Shown here: piece after piece, positions 26,759-36,014 of the stretch
Numbering within the stretch: the first letter of the stretch is position 1
Layout of the letters: every line of letters begins with the position of its first letter
DNA from: Chryseobacterium sp. MEBOG06
Lineage (GTDB): Bacteria > Bacteroidota > Bacteroidia > Flavobacteriales > Weeksellaceae
Length of the DNA: 64,000 nt
NCBI RefSeq assembly: GCF_021869765.1
Contig: NZ_CP084580.1
Location: forward strand, 1,178,001-1,242,000
Direction of reading: 5' to 3'
The notes under the pieces: model-generated
Database searches by the model: none
What the model saw: only the letters and a program-made list of their open reading frames with translations
Told to the model about the DNA's origin: nothing
Program-made: the position numbers and the translations under genes

Positions 26759-27553
26759 TTAAATGTTTTTAGGTATAAAAATAATATTGTTGATGTACTG
26801 AGTTTTATTTTTTTCGTCGTTTGTGTTTTGCGAGATAATTTCTTCAGTAAGAGTCTCCAGGAGAAAGCTTTTTCTGTTCAGATATTTTGCTTCATATCCC
26901 CAACTCATCACTTCAGAAATTTCTTCCCATATTGGTGTCTCGTGGTGCCGTTGTTCCATTTCAACCATAAGGGTTGGAAGAAACTGTTTGATGGTTTCTC
27001 TGGCCCCCAAAAGAGTCTTTATTTCATTTCCTTCAACATCAATCTTGATGAAATCTAATCTGTTGAAGTGCTCTAGTGCCGCCCATTCATCTAACTTGAT
27101 AACTTTTACTTTTTCAGTGTAGCTTTTTTCTTCACCCTTTTCCTTGTAGGAGGTATTTAAAGTGCCACGGGAAGCAATCGTTTTTCCGTTGATAATCGGA
27201 ACCTTGAACTCGGCTACCGTATTTTCGTCAGAAAGTGCTAAAGGAAGTACCCGCATAGTCGGGAACAGCCTTTTTAGTCTTCTGTAGAGCTTTTTATTGG
27301 GTTCAAAAGCATACACGTGCTCATGATCCAACTTATCTTCCAGCTGGTAAAGAAAAGTTCCTACGTTTGCACCAATATCCAGTATTATGGCATTTTTAGA
27401 AAGGTATTCTTTGATCCATACCAGTTCCGGCTCTACATTACGTTCCGAAAAATTATCTTTATTAAGATTGTTTAAGCTCTTAAAATATCTTTTTTTGTAG
27501 AAATTCGGACTTATATATTGTAGCTTTTCTGCAATTTTTTGGTATAAAGACAT
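26759..27553 (-). CDS. FkbM family methyltransferase
   Basis: The 264-residue protein has the SAM-binding motif IILDIGANVGTFL (about 56-68), then VYAFEPN, and the FkbM-type motif LDFIKIDVEGNE. The most likely start is ATG at 27553 (MSLYQKIAEK), since the ATG at 27577 adds only eight residues (MLFVKKLR). Such enzymes methylate sugar or polyketide hydroxyls. Its gene is followed by a flippase gene, so modification of a surface glycan is likely. Confidence 0.87.
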   Translation of the reverse strand: MSLYQKIAEKLQYISPNFYKKRYFKSLNNLNKDNFSERNVEPELVWIKEYLSKNAIILDIGANVGTFLYQLEDKLDHEHVYAFEPNKKLYRRLKRLFPTMRVLPLALSDENTVAEFKVPIINGKTIASRGTLNTSYKEKGEEKSYTEKVKVIKLDEWAALEHFNRLDFIKIDVEGNEIKTLLGARETIKQFLPTLMVEMEQRHHETPIWEEISEVMSWGYEAKYLNRKSFLLETLTEEIISQNTNDEKNKTQYINNIIFIPKNI

Positions 27554-27699
27554 CCTTAACTTTTTGACGAACAGCAAAGATAAGCAAAAAAGTAAAACTT
27601 ATCTTAAAAAATGTTAATTATAATGAATTGATTTTCAGTGGGAAATGTTTAGGGTCTGTTTTGTAGAACGTTGCCCTTTATTGTATTTTCAATTTGTCA

Positions 27700-27713
27700 C
27701 AGAGACGTCTCTG
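27700..27713. repeat. perfect 14-bp palindrome
   Basis: CAGAGACGTCTCTG is a perfect palindrome in the 230-bp gap between two minus-strand genes. No T-run follows. It could be an operator or the tip of a terminator, but the evidence is weak. Confidence 0.35.
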
Positions 27714-27785
27714 TACCGCAGACAACTTACTGAAAAGAGCTGCCCGATTTGTGAAATCTGTGGGTTGTTAAAAAATATCAGAAAA

Positions 27786-28451
27786 TCATAGAAAAGGCGT
27801 ATTCAGGAAATCATTGAAAGGTTTCATAAGTTTGAAAATCTTTGTCATGTTCTTTGCTGCATTTTTATCCAAAACCTCTTCGTCTTTTATCTGATATACC
27901 ACAATGAAATTCTTAAGCTTTAAATATTCAGCCATTGGATCTTCTTTTTCAAAGCCCTGAGGTATTTTTTTGAGTTTATCTTCCTGATCGAGTTGAGGGA
28001 AGTGCTTTTTAAAATCTTTATGATTTAGAATTTTAAGAAAATCCTCGCCATATAGAGAGATTTCTTTTCGTACCTCTTTTAGTGCAGAAGATTCAGGCAT
28101 ATAGATTCCTCCGGCTAAAAAAGATTTACCCGGTTCCATATGAAGATAATAACCTCCTTTTTGATTTCCTTTTCCCATTCCTAAGGATGCTCCGAAATTG
28201 GTTTTATAAGGCGATTTATCTTTTGAAAACCGAACGTCACGGAAAATTCTGAATAATGCTTTTTTACCATCAAGTTTAGCAAGATCTTCATCAAAACCGG
28301 ACATTTCTTTTATCAGATCGTCCAGAAATGAAACCACATTTTGCTGAGATTCTGTATACAGGTTTTTATTTTCATTAAACCATTCGCGGTTATTATTTTT
28401 GCTTAGCTTTTTTAGAAAATCAAATGTTTTGGAAGAAATGTTTGCTGACAT
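27786..28451 (-). CDS. DUF2461 family protein
   Basis: The 221-residue protein has the family hallmarks near its N-terminus: TFDFLKKLSKNNNREWFNENK, then FRIFRDVRFSKDKSPYKTNFGA, and GYYLHMEPG, GGIYMP. It matches the usual length (about 220-230). Function is unknown. It lies downstream of the MacB-type permease gene on the same strand, separated by about 140 bp of hairpin-prone sequence. Confidence 0.88.
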   Translation of the reverse strand: MSANISSKTFDFLKKLSKNNNREWFNENKNLYTESQQNVVSFLDDLIKEMSGFDEDLAKLDGKKALFRIFRDVRFSKDKSPYKTNFGASLGMGKGNQKGGYYLHMEPGKSFLAGGIYMPESSALKEVRKEISLYGEDFLKILNHKDFKKHFPQLDQEDKLKKIPQGFEKEDPMAEYLKLKNFIVVYQIKDEEVLDKNAAKNMTKIFKLMKPFNDFLNTPFL

Positions 28452-28592
28452 ATTTTAAGAGATTTTTTTTCGTAATTCGTTTTACTGGCTGGAAGTTGGA
28501 AGAGTGTATTTCGTAAGCAATCTTTTTTCAAAGCACTCCCCACTCTGAATTTTCCATTATCAATTCTCAGCTGTTTACCAAATTTACAAAAA

Positions 28593-29822
28593 CTATTCAT
28601 ATCTCAATGCCTCAATAGGATCAAGCTTAGAAGCTTTCAAAGCGGGGTAATATCCGAAAAACACTCCCGTCACAGCACATACGATAAACGAAATAATAAT
28701 AGACGATTCTGTGATAAACGTAGGCCACGACAAGAAAAAAGAAACCAGTTCTGAAGACAGAACACCTAAAATTACCCCAAGAATTCCACCGGTAATACTG
28801 ATAAGTACCGCTTCAATAAGAAACTGATAAAGAATATCTTTTCCTCTGGCTCCGATAGACATTCTCAGTCCAATTTCCTTGGTACGCTCAGTGACGGATA
28901 CATACATGATATTCATAATTCCGATTCCCCCTACAATTAAGGAAATACCGGCAATGGCAGATAATAGTACGGTAAGAAGCTGGCTGGTAGAACTCATGGT
29001 AGAAATAAGCTCAGCCTGAGTTCTTACCATGAAATCATCATTACTTCCATCAACAGGAAGTTTATGTTGTTTTCTTAAAATTTCTGAAACCTGATCTGTC
29101 GCCTGTTGTGAAGTATTTTCATTCGTAGAAGCAGCATAAATGGTCTGAACATAGGTGATTCCTAAAAATCTTCTCTGAACGGTGTTAAACGGAGCTATAA
29201 TCACATCATCCTGATCCTGTCCAAAAGCATTGGAACCTTTAGCTGCCAGAATGCCAATAACCTTCATGGGAACTTTATTAAATCTGATTATTGATCCTAC
29301 AGGGCTTTCACCATTAGGAAAAAGATTGGCATAAACAGTTTGGCCCAAAAGACAAACTTTATTGGATGAAGAAACATCTTTTTTAGTAAAAAGACTGCCA
29401 TCAGAATTATTCCAGTCTCTTATTTTAAAGTATTCTTCATTAACGCCCTGAAGCTGCGTTGGCCAGTTGTTCGGACCATTGATAGACTGTCCGTTAGTCT
29501 GTACTGCAGGGGAGACGTATGAAACATCCGGTGCACCCCTGGAAATAGCGTCAGCATCCTGTGGCTTCAGCGTCTGTAGCCCCGAAGCGCCAATTCTGGC
29601 CCCTCCGGAAACATTCACGTTACTTGATGGCCGTATGGTGATCATATTTGAACCCATCGAAGAAAGCTGGTCACTGATGCTTTTTTTTGAACCTTCTCCA
29701 ATAGCGGTCATTGCAATTACTGAAGCTACCCCAATAATGATCCCCAGCATCGTCAAAAATGCACGAAGTTTGTTTCGTAAAAGAGCTTTCCAGGCAATTC
29801 TGAAGAGATTTAAAACATTCAT
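28593..29822 (-). CDS. MacB-type ABC transporter permease
   Basis: The 409-residue protein has one TM segment near the N-terminus (about 18-40), a large periplasmic MacB_PCD domain (about 45-260) and three C-terminal TM segments with the FtsX-like signature YVSVTERTKEIGLRMSIGAR. It transduces ATP hydrolysis to the periplasm and does not form a classical channel. The ATPase gene lies 22 bp upstream, with adaptor and TolC genes before that, giving a complete tripartite efflux operon. Substrate is unknown; family members export macrolides, peptides or lipoproteins. Confidence 0.92.
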   Translation of the reverse strand: MNVLNLFRIAWKALLRNKLRAFLTMLGIIIGVASVIAMTAIGEGSKKSISDQLSSMGSNMITIRPSSNVNVSGGARIGASGLQTLKPQDADAISRGAPDVSYVSPAVQTNGQSINGPNNWPTQLQGVNEEYFKIRDWNNSDGSLFTKKDVSSSNKVCLLGQTVYANLFPNGESPVGSIIRFNKVPMKVIGILAAKGSNAFGQDQDDVIIAPFNTVQRRFLGITYVQTIYAASTNENTSQQATDQVSEILRKQHKLPVDGSNDDFMVRTQAELISTMSSTSQLLTVLLSAIAGISLIVGGIGIMNIMYVSVTERTKEIGLRMSIGARGKDILYQFLIEAVLISITGGILGVILGVLSSELVSFFLSWPTFITESSIIISFIVCAVTGVFFGYYPALKASKLDPIEALRYE

Positions 29823-29844
29823 TGCTTTTGGTTTTTAATTTAAA

Positions 29845-30594
29845 CTATTTATAATCGTCATTGACAGGAAGGTTTTCCAGTGCATCTTTGGCAGATTTTA
29901 TATTCTCATTTTTAACATCTTTAATGACTATGCCATCCCTTAGAGTGACGGTCCTGCTGCTGAAAGTAGCAATGTCGGGCTCATGGGTAACGAAAACTAT
30001 CGTTCGGCCCTGTTGATTAAGATCCTGCATGAGGGCCATGATTTCATAGGAAGTTCTCGTATCAAGATTTCCTGTAGCTTCGTCGGCAAGAATCATTACA
30101 GGCTCATTTACTAAAGCCCTGGCGATGGCAACTCTTTGCTGTTGTCCGCCTGACATCTGATTCGGAAGATGGTCAACTCTGCTTTCAAGTTTTACTGCAG
30201 CAAGTGCCTTTAGAGCCCGGTTGTGACGCTCTTCAGTAGAAACTTTTGAATTGTAGAGAAGAGGAAGTTCCACATTTTCTTTCGCTGTAGTTCTGGCCAG
30301 AAGATTGTAGGACTGAAACACAAATCCAATCTTTTGATTTCTCAAAACAGCTAATTCATCACGATCAAGGTTTTTGATATTCACCCCATCCAGAATATAA
30401 TCTCCACCTGAAGGTTTGTCCAGACAGCCAATAATGTTGAGTAAAGTGGACTTTCCTGAGCCGCTGCTTCCCATCACTGTCACGAATTCTCCTTTTTCTA
30501 CAGAAAATGTTACCCCTTTTAAGGCGTGAACGGTTTCTTCACCCATTTTGAACTCTCTTTTAAGATCTATGATCTCCAGAATTTTTTCTGCCAT
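29845..30594 (-). CDS. MacB/LolD-type ABC ATPase
   Basis: The 249-residue ATPase has Walker A GSSGSGKST (42-50), FVFQSYNLLARTT with the Q-loop, signature MSGGQQQ (147-153), Walker B VMILADE (166-172) and a TH H-loop. All catalytic parts are present. It pairs with the permease gene 22 bp downstream, so in this operon MacB is split into two proteins. Confidence 0.92.
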   Translation of the reverse strand: MAEKILEIIDLKREFKMGEETVHALKGVTFSVEKGEFVTVMGSSGSGKSTLLNIIGCLDKPSGGDYILDGVNIKNLDRDELAVLRNQKIGFVFQSYNLLARTTAKENVELPLLYNSKVSTEERHNRALKALAAVKLESRVDHLPNQMSGGQQQRVAIARALVNEPVMILADEATGNLDTRTSYEIMALMQDLNQQGRTIVFVTHEPDIATFSSRTVTLRDGIVIKDVKNENIKSAKDALENLPVNDDYK

Positions 30595-30679
30595 AACCTT
30601 TTTGTTAGTTGAAAATTGAAAATTTAAAGTTGAAAATGGAAAATTGATATTAGAATGTGAATACTAAATTCAAATTCTT

Positions 30680-31954
30680 TTATCTCGGTCCACCGCCGCC
30701 GCCATTGCCACCACCGCTTTTATTGTTTCCGCCACTCCTTCTTTGCGGCATGAAAGGGCTTTTAGCCTGTCCGCCGGAGGTTTTTTTAGAAAGAACTTTA
30801 TAGCCGGTAATGATTGTTTCATTTTTATCCAGGCCGGAAATTACTTGGATCTCCGTATCATTGTCCAGCCCTGTTTTTATCCTTTTACGTGAGATGGTAC
30901 TGTCTTTAGCAATTATCCAGACTGCTGCTTCATTCTTTTTATCCATTCCTTTTCCTTGTTTTTTCCATTGTCCTTTTTCATGTTTTTTACCATTAGCAAA
31001 AGGTGAATTGACCTTGTATTTCTTAATAATGATACTGTCTGGTCTGAAGCTTGTCGCTGCCGCAGGAATTTTCATTACATTTTCTAAAACCTGAGTATAA
31101 ATAGTAATATTGGCAGTCATTCCAGGCTTTAGCTTTAAACTGGAATTATCAGCATTAATAATTGTTGTATAATTCACAACATTCGACGAAACAGTAGGAT
31201 GGAGACGTACTTCAGAAACCTGCCCTTTAAATATTTCATCAGGGAAAGCATCTACAGTGAAGGTAGATTTCTGACCTACTTTTACATTCCCGATGTCTGC
31301 TTCATCTACTGAAGCGCGAACCTGCATTTTGGTAAGGTCTTTGGCTATACTGAAAAGGGTAGGTGTGCTGAAACTTGAAGCGACTGTCTGCCCTTCACTT
31401 ACATTTCTGTTAAGAACCGTTCCATCTATTGGTGAATAGATATTCGTAAGAGATAGGTTTTTATTGGCCGTGGAAAGCTGGGCTGTTACCGTACCTACCT
31501 GAGCCTTCGCCGCGTTATACTGATTGGTTGCATTGTCAAAATCGGCTTTACTGATGGCGCCTACTTTGTAAAGCTGTGATTGTCGGTTAATATTGATCTC
31601 ATTATAGGCAAGATTGCTCTTTGCATTTTGGAGATTAGCTTTATACTGTTCTGATTGATACTGAAGTAGGTCAGGATCTAAAGTAGCCAGAAGTTGCCCT
31701 TTTTTGACGGTAGAATTGAAGTCTACATAAAGACTTTTAATGATACCTGATACCTGCGTACCTACAGCAACAGTATCTACAGGTTGTACAGTTCCTGTTG
31801 CTGTGATAGAATTGGAGAGGTCTCCCATCTCAGGTTTCACCGTTTCCAGTTGTATTTTGATTTCTTTCTCTCTGATGAAGAAAAACCAGACTGCACCAAT
31901 AGCAATGATGCCGCCCACAACCCAGTACAACCATTTTTTATTCTTTGTTTTCAT
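30680..31954 (-). CDS. efflux periplasmic adaptor subunit (MacA/HlyD family)
   Basis: The 424-residue protein has an N-terminal anchor (about 8-26), a biotinyl-lipoyl-like fold (TQVSGIIKSLYVDFNSTVKKGQLLATLD), a coiled-coil hairpin (about 85-160), and a beta-barrel domain (MQVRASVDEADIGNVKVGQ). The C-terminal tail is Gly/Ser/Arg-rich (about the last 35 residues). The TolC gene stops only 3 bp upstream of its start. It bridges the inner-membrane MacB pair and the outer-membrane channel. Confidence 0.92.
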   Translation of the reverse strand: MKTKNKKWLYWVVGGIIAIGAVWFFFIREKEIKIQLETVKPEMGDLSNSITATGTVQPVDTVAVGTQVSGIIKSLYVDFNSTVKKGQLLATLDPDLLQYQSEQYKANLQNAKSNLAYNEININRQSQLYKVGAISKADFDNATNQYNAAKAQVGTVTAQLSTANKNLSLTNIYSPIDGTVLNRNVSEGQTVASSFSTPTLFSIAKDLTKMQVRASVDEADIGNVKVGQKSTFTVDAFPDEIFKGQVSEVRLHPTVSSNVVNYTTIINADNSSLKLKPGMTANITIYTQVLENVMKIPAAATSFRPDSIIIKKYKVNSPFANGKKHEKGQWKKQGKGMDKKNEAAVWIIAKDSTISRKRIKTGLDNDTEIQVISGLDKNETIITGYKVLSKKTSGGQAKSPFMPQRRSGGNNKSGGGNGGGGGPR

Positions 31955-31957
31955 AGC

Positions 31958-33268
31958 TTACTTTAGATTTATAGGGTTACCTGCATAAAATTCATAGATC
32001 TGTTTATTGAGTACTGCAGTATATTTAGCCTGCAGATAATTTTGGATAGACTGTATATAGAGCAATCGCTGCTGCTGAAGCTGTACATAGTCAATACTGC
32101 CAATTTTCATCTGGGCATTCATGATATCGTAGCTCTGTTTGTTGAGGTCCATTTGTTTGGATGCTGAGTCGTATTGTGACAATGCGTTCTGCAGGCTGAT
32201 ATAGGATTGCTCAACCTGTTGGTTAAGGACGGTTTTCGTATTCAATAAATCCAGATTGGCCTGTTCAATAGCAATTTTAGATTTTTCGACCTGAGTTTTA
32301 TAAATTCTGTTGTTATAGATTGGAATTCCGAGACTCAGCCCGATTGGCATGTAAAAATTGGTGCCTAGCTGGTTAAAATAATTACCGTTTCCATACGCAT
32401 AGTTGGTAGAAATATTTCCGGTAAGATTTAAAGTAGGCTGTATGGAAGCCCGGGCCATTTTTAAAGCAGTATTGGAATTTTCAATATTCAGTTCTCCGTA
32501 TTTTACCTCGGGACGTTGATTCTGTGCCAGATCCTGAACTTCCTGTAATGATTTAAGCTGATTGTCCACAATGATGCTGTCGGGTTTTACAATCTGAAAA
32601 TCATAGCCAGAGGGCAGCTGCAGTATTTGTTTTAAATTAACAATATTGGTACGCAAAGTATTTTGAGAAGAGGTTAAGTTATACTCATCCTGAGCTACCT
32701 GTGCCTGGATCTGAAGGTAGTTTAGTTTTGAAATATTCCCTGCTGCATAAAACTGATTCCCTTGTTTTAATTGGGTTTGGCTTGTTTTCAGAACACCTTC
32801 AAGGGATATTATATTTTCCTGGGTCATCAGGATGTTTAAATAGGCCTGAGCAATATTTATCGTAATGTTATTCTGTGATTCCTGTACTGAAAGATCAGCC
32901 ATCTGAACCAGCAGGTTTTTTGATGCTTCATTATTTTTGATGTAGCCGGCATGATAGAGGGTCATGGAAGAATTAGCTCCTATACTCTGTGCCTGAACAC
33001 TGTTGAGTTGAAGACCATTACCTCCATTTAGAGCAAAAAGCCCCTGAGATACAGTTCCGTTCAGATTTGGATATTTGGCATCTTTTGCCTGAAGAAGATC
33101 CTGTTCGGCAGAATTTTTTGAAAGTCGCAGTGAATTGATAGAGATATTATTCTCTTTTGCATACTCTATACAATTTTCCAGCGTCCAGCTGGCTGGATAA
33201 TTGGCCGACTGTGCAAATATTTCGAGCCCCATAAAAGTGAATGTCAGAAGGAAAAATTTGCGTTTCAT
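31958..33268 (-). CDS. TolC family outer membrane efflux protein
   Basis: The 436-residue protein has a signal peptide ending IFAQ and two OEP domains with long heptad-like helices (LEGVLKTSQTQLKQGNQFYAAGNISKLNYLQIQAQVAQDEYNL; the second ends near QQQRLLYIQSIQNYLQAK). It is the first gene of the four-gene efflux operon on the minus strand. Confidence 0.92.
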   Translation of the reverse strand: MKRKFFLLTFTFMGLEIFAQSANYPASWTLENCIEYAKENNISINSLRLSKNSAEQDLLQAKDAKYPNLNGTVSQGLFALNGGNGLQLNSVQAQSIGANSSMTLYHAGYIKNNEASKNLLVQMADLSVQESQNNITINIAQAYLNILMTQENIISLEGVLKTSQTQLKQGNQFYAAGNISKLNYLQIQAQVAQDEYNLTSSQNTLRTNIVNLKQILQLPSGYDFQIVKPDSIIVDNQLKSLQEVQDLAQNQRPEVKYGELNIENSNTALKMARASIQPTLNLTGNISTNYAYGNGNYFNQLGTNFYMPIGLSLGIPIYNNRIYKTQVEKSKIAIEQANLDLLNTKTVLNQQVEQSYISLQNALSQYDSASKQMDLNKQSYDIMNAQMKIGSIDYVQLQQQRLLYIQSIQNYLQAKYTAVLNKQIYEFYAGNPINLK

Positions 33269-33467
33269 GGTTTTATTTTTGAAAATTCATAAATAACACA
33301 GAAAAAATCAATCCAATTTAATAAAAAAAAATAATGTTTAACAACTTTTTAACCCAATGCTTGTTTTTTTGGATTTAATTTTCAAAAAATTAAAAATATA
33401 TTAAAAGATTCTGAATTTAAGTTTGTATATTTAATACTTTATTCAAAAACAAATCAAATATTTGTTG

Positions 33468-33475
33468 TATCTTTG
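33468..33475 (+). promoter_or_regulatory. -7 promoter element of the DEAD-box helicase gene
   Basis: TATCTTTG matches TAnnTTTG and lies 20 bp before the ATG at 33496, giving a very short leader. Confidence 0.6.
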
Positions 33476-33495
33476 CAAAAATTTTAAAATAGTTA

Positions 33496-35211
33496 ATGAA
33501 TTTATTTACGGAAACCAATTTAAGTCCTGATATCCTTAAGGCAATTGGCGAACTGGGCTACGAAAGCCCAACAGAAATCCAAAAACAGACTATCCCTTTT
33601 ATTCTTTCAGATATTCGCGACTTGATCGCACTTGCGCAGACAGGGACAGGCAAAACAGCAGCGTTTTCGCTTCCGATTTTGGATATGATTGACGATACGA
33701 GTCGCAAAATCCAATTATTGGTGCTTTGTCCGACACGGGAATTATGTCTTCAGATTTCGAAAGACATAAAGAACTACTCTAAGTACATGAAAGACATCAA
33801 AACTACTGCGGTTTATGGTGGAAGTAGCATTGTAGATCAAATGAGATCTTTGAAGGATAAGCCTCAGATTATTGTAGGAACTCCAGGAAGAGTAATCGAT
33901 CTTATCAACAGAAAAGCGCTTGACTTTTCTGCCATCCATTGGTTGGTATTAGATGAAGCAGATGAAATGCTTTCTATGGGATTCAAGGATGAATTGGAAA
34001 CCATTTTGAGAGAAACTCCGGAAACAAAACAAACTTTCTTATTCTCGGCTACGATGAACAAGGAAGTGGAAAGAATTTCCAAAAACTACCTTACAAAACC
34101 ACACCGTATTTCAGTAGGTTCTATCAACGAAGTGAAGAAGAACATTACGCACGAATATTACGTGGTAGGGTACCGTCAGAAAAAAGAAGCATTGAAGAGA
34201 CTTATCGATGCAAACCCTAATCAGTACTCCATTATCTTCTGTAGAACGAGAATGGAAACTCAGGAGGTTGCTGACTTCTTGATGCAGAATGGGTACGCAG
34301 CTGATGCTCTTCACGGAGATCTTTCTCAAGCGCAGAGAGATACCGTAATGAAGAAGTTCAGACTGAAGAACATTGATATTCTTGTAGCAACAGACGTTGC
34401 AGCAAGAGGATTGGATGTAAACTCTCTTACTCACGTTATCCATTTTTCTTTACCTGATGATCCTGAAGTATTCGTTCACAGAAGCGGAAGAACAGGTAGA
34501 GCAGGAAAAGATGGTATTTCAATGGCTTTGATTAAGCCTGAAGAAAGTAGAAAACTGAAGCAGATCAAGTCTGCAACGAAGATCGAAATCAATGAGAAAT
34601 TCATTCCTACAGGAGAAGATATTATCAAAGCTCAGGTAGGTGGTGTTTTCGAAAAGTTATTAACAGAGCATGAAGATCTTTTCGAGTTTGATGATAGCCT
34701 GATCCCGGATCTAAGTAAGTTTACAAAGGAAGAATTGGTGCACCAGTTGCTACAGTTCCAATTGAAAGATCTTGCTTTATACTACAAAGACAAACATGAT
34801 CTTGCTGAGCAGAAATTCAGCAGCAGAGATGATGATTACTCTAGAAGAGACCGTGGACGTGATAGAGACAGAGATAGAGGTCGTGACAGAGACAGTAGAG
34901 ATAGCAGAGACAGAGATCGTGGAAGAGACAGAGATCGTAGTTCTAAGCCAAGAAGAAAAGATGAAAACATGGTTAGATTCTTCTTCAACCTTGGAAAGAA
35001 AGATCACTTGAAGAAACTTGATGTTTTAGATATTATCAACAAAGCTACTGGTGATGGGAAATCCAAAAAAAGAGCTGAGATCGGTGATATCGAAATCTTA
35101 GAGAAATTCTCTTTCTTCGAAGTTGAAAAATCGTTTAAAGACAATGTCTTAAGCAATATTCAATCAATGAAATTTAAAGGAAAAGATATGAGAGCTGAAG
35201 TAGCTAACTAA
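33496..35211 (+). CDS. DEAD-box RNA helicase with DbpA-type RNA-binding tail
   Basis: The 571-residue helicase has motif I AQTGTGKT (47-54), DEAD (153-156), SAT (184-186) and HRSGRTGRAG (328-337), so the core is complete. Residues 443-488 are almost only Arg, Asp, Ser and Gly in RD repeats. Residues 491-571 form a DbpA-type RNA-binding domain (MVRFFFNLGKKD ... GDIEILEKFSFFEVEKS). It probably acts in ribosome assembly or RNA turnover in the cytoplasm. It has a consensus promoter immediately upstream and a terminator after it. Confidence 0.92.
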   Translation: MNLFTETNLSPDILKAIGELGYESPTEIQKQTIPFILSDIRDLIALAQTGTGKTAAFSLPILDMIDDTSRKIQLLVLCPTRELCLQISKDIKNYSKYMKDIKTTAVYGGSSIVDQMRSLKDKPQIIVGTPGRVIDLINRKALDFSAIHWLVLDEADEMLSMGFKDELETILRETPETKQTFLFSATMNKEVERISKNYLTKPHRISVGSINEVKKNITHEYYVVGYRQKKEALKRLIDANPNQYSIIFCRTRMETQEVADFLMQNGYAADALHGDLSQAQRDTVMKKFRLKNIDILVATDVAARGLDVNSLTHVIHFSLPDDPEVFVHRSGRTGRAGKDGISMALIKPEESRKLKQIKSATKIEINEKFIPTGEDIIKAQVGGVFEKLLTEHEDLFEFDDSLIPDLSKFTKEELVHQLLQFQLKDLALYYKDKHDLAEQKFSSRDDDYSRRDRGRDRDRDRGRDRDSRDSRDRDRGRDRDRSSKPRRKDENMVRFFFNLGKKDHLKKLDVLDIINKATGDGKSKKRAEIGDIEILEKFSFFEVEKSFKDNVLSNIQSMKFKGKDMRAEVAN

Positions 35212-35230
35212 TCGCTTTTCATACCATACA

Positions 35231-35252
35231 AAACCGGCAGCAATGTCGGTTT
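35231..35252 (+). terminator. terminator after the DEAD-box helicase gene
   Basis: AAACCGGCA and TGTCGGTTT form a 9-bp stem (one G-T pair) with loop GCAA, followed by a T-run. Confidence 0.8.
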
Positions 35253-35305
35253 TTTTATTTGATATTCAGGCGATAAGCGAATGTTAACAAAACTTAATGT
35301 TATAT

Positions 35306-35341
35306 AGTTTCACGTGCAATCCTTTTTTAGGAAATTTGCAC
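35306..35341. promoter_or_regulatory. parS-like half-palindrome and inverted repeat upstream of the phosphate-uptake pair
   Basis: GTTTCACGTG at 35307-35316 matches ten consecutive bases of the ParB-binding site TGTTTCACGTGAAACA; the full 16-bp window agrees at 12 positions. GTGCAA (35314-35319) and TTGCAC (35336-35341) form a separate inverted repeat. It lies just upstream of the DUF47 gene. It could be a degenerate parS or an operator; neither is proven. Confidence 0.3.
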
Positions 35342-35362
35342 TCGAATTATAAATACTAAAAA

Positions 35363-36001
35363 ATGGGAATTGGTAATATTTTCCACGCTTTTCAACCAAA
35401 AGATAAAATCTTCTTTGTACTTTTTGAAAAGGTAACTGAAAATCTAGTTGCAATGTCTGAGGAATTCAATACAGGAATCAAAGATTTCGATCTTAATGAC
35501 GATTCTATGTTGAAAAAAATGAGTGATTTTGAACATAAAAATGATGAGCTTACGCACGAGATCTTTGTTGAACTGGGGAAAAACTTCATTACACCTTTCG
35601 ATCGTGAGGATATTCATACACTGGCAACAGGGTTAGATGATATCGCCGATTATATCTACGCTTCTACAAAATATATCTTCTTATACAAATCTCCGGAGAT
35701 GAAGGCTTATTCAGACTTCTCTTTACTGATCCACAAAGCGTGTCTGGAAATTCAGAATGCAATGAAGAATCTTAAAGGATTCAAAAACATGGAGCAGGTA
35801 AAAGAAGCTTGTATCAAGGTAAACTCTATTGAAAATATTGCAGATGACCTGCTTTCCAACTCAATGGTAGAATTATTTGAAACCAATGATGCCATCAATA
35901 TCATTAAAATTTCATCTGTACTTAATTATCTTGAAATAGTAACAGACAAAGCAGAAGATGTTGCCAACACGATTGAGAACATCATGATTAAATACGCCTA
36001 A
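35363..36001 (+). CDS. DUF47/PhoU-like phosphate transport regulator
   Basis: The 212-residue all-helical protein has the PhoU-like features of the DUF47 family, including FEHKNDELTHEIF and TPFDREDIHTLATGLDDIADYI (metal-binding acidic residues) and a last helix with DKAEDVANTIENI. The gene sits 13 bp upstream of a Pit-type phosphate transporter gene, the usual arrangement. It probably tunes phosphate uptake by that transporter. Confidence 0.9.
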   Translation: MGIGNIFHAFQPKDKIFFVLFEKVTENLVAMSEEFNTGIKDFDLNDDSMLKKMSDFEHKNDELTHEIFVELGKNFITPFDREDIHTLATGLDDIADYIYASTKYIFLYKSPEMKAYSDFSLLIHKACLEIQNAMKNLKGFKNMEQVKEACIKVNSIENIADDLLSNSMVELFETNDAINIIKISSVLNYLEIVTDKAEDVANTIENIMIKYA

Positions 36002-36014
36002 TACATAGCAAAAA

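Noticed and set aside
27700..27713. Palindrome considered as a terminator
   Set aside because: No T-run follows on either strand; kept only as a repeat.
34777..35007. Minus-strand open frame opposite the RD repeat of the helicase gene
   Set aside because: It is open because the Arg-Asp codon repeat reads as Ser/Thr/Val/Ile on the other strand; no signal or motif.
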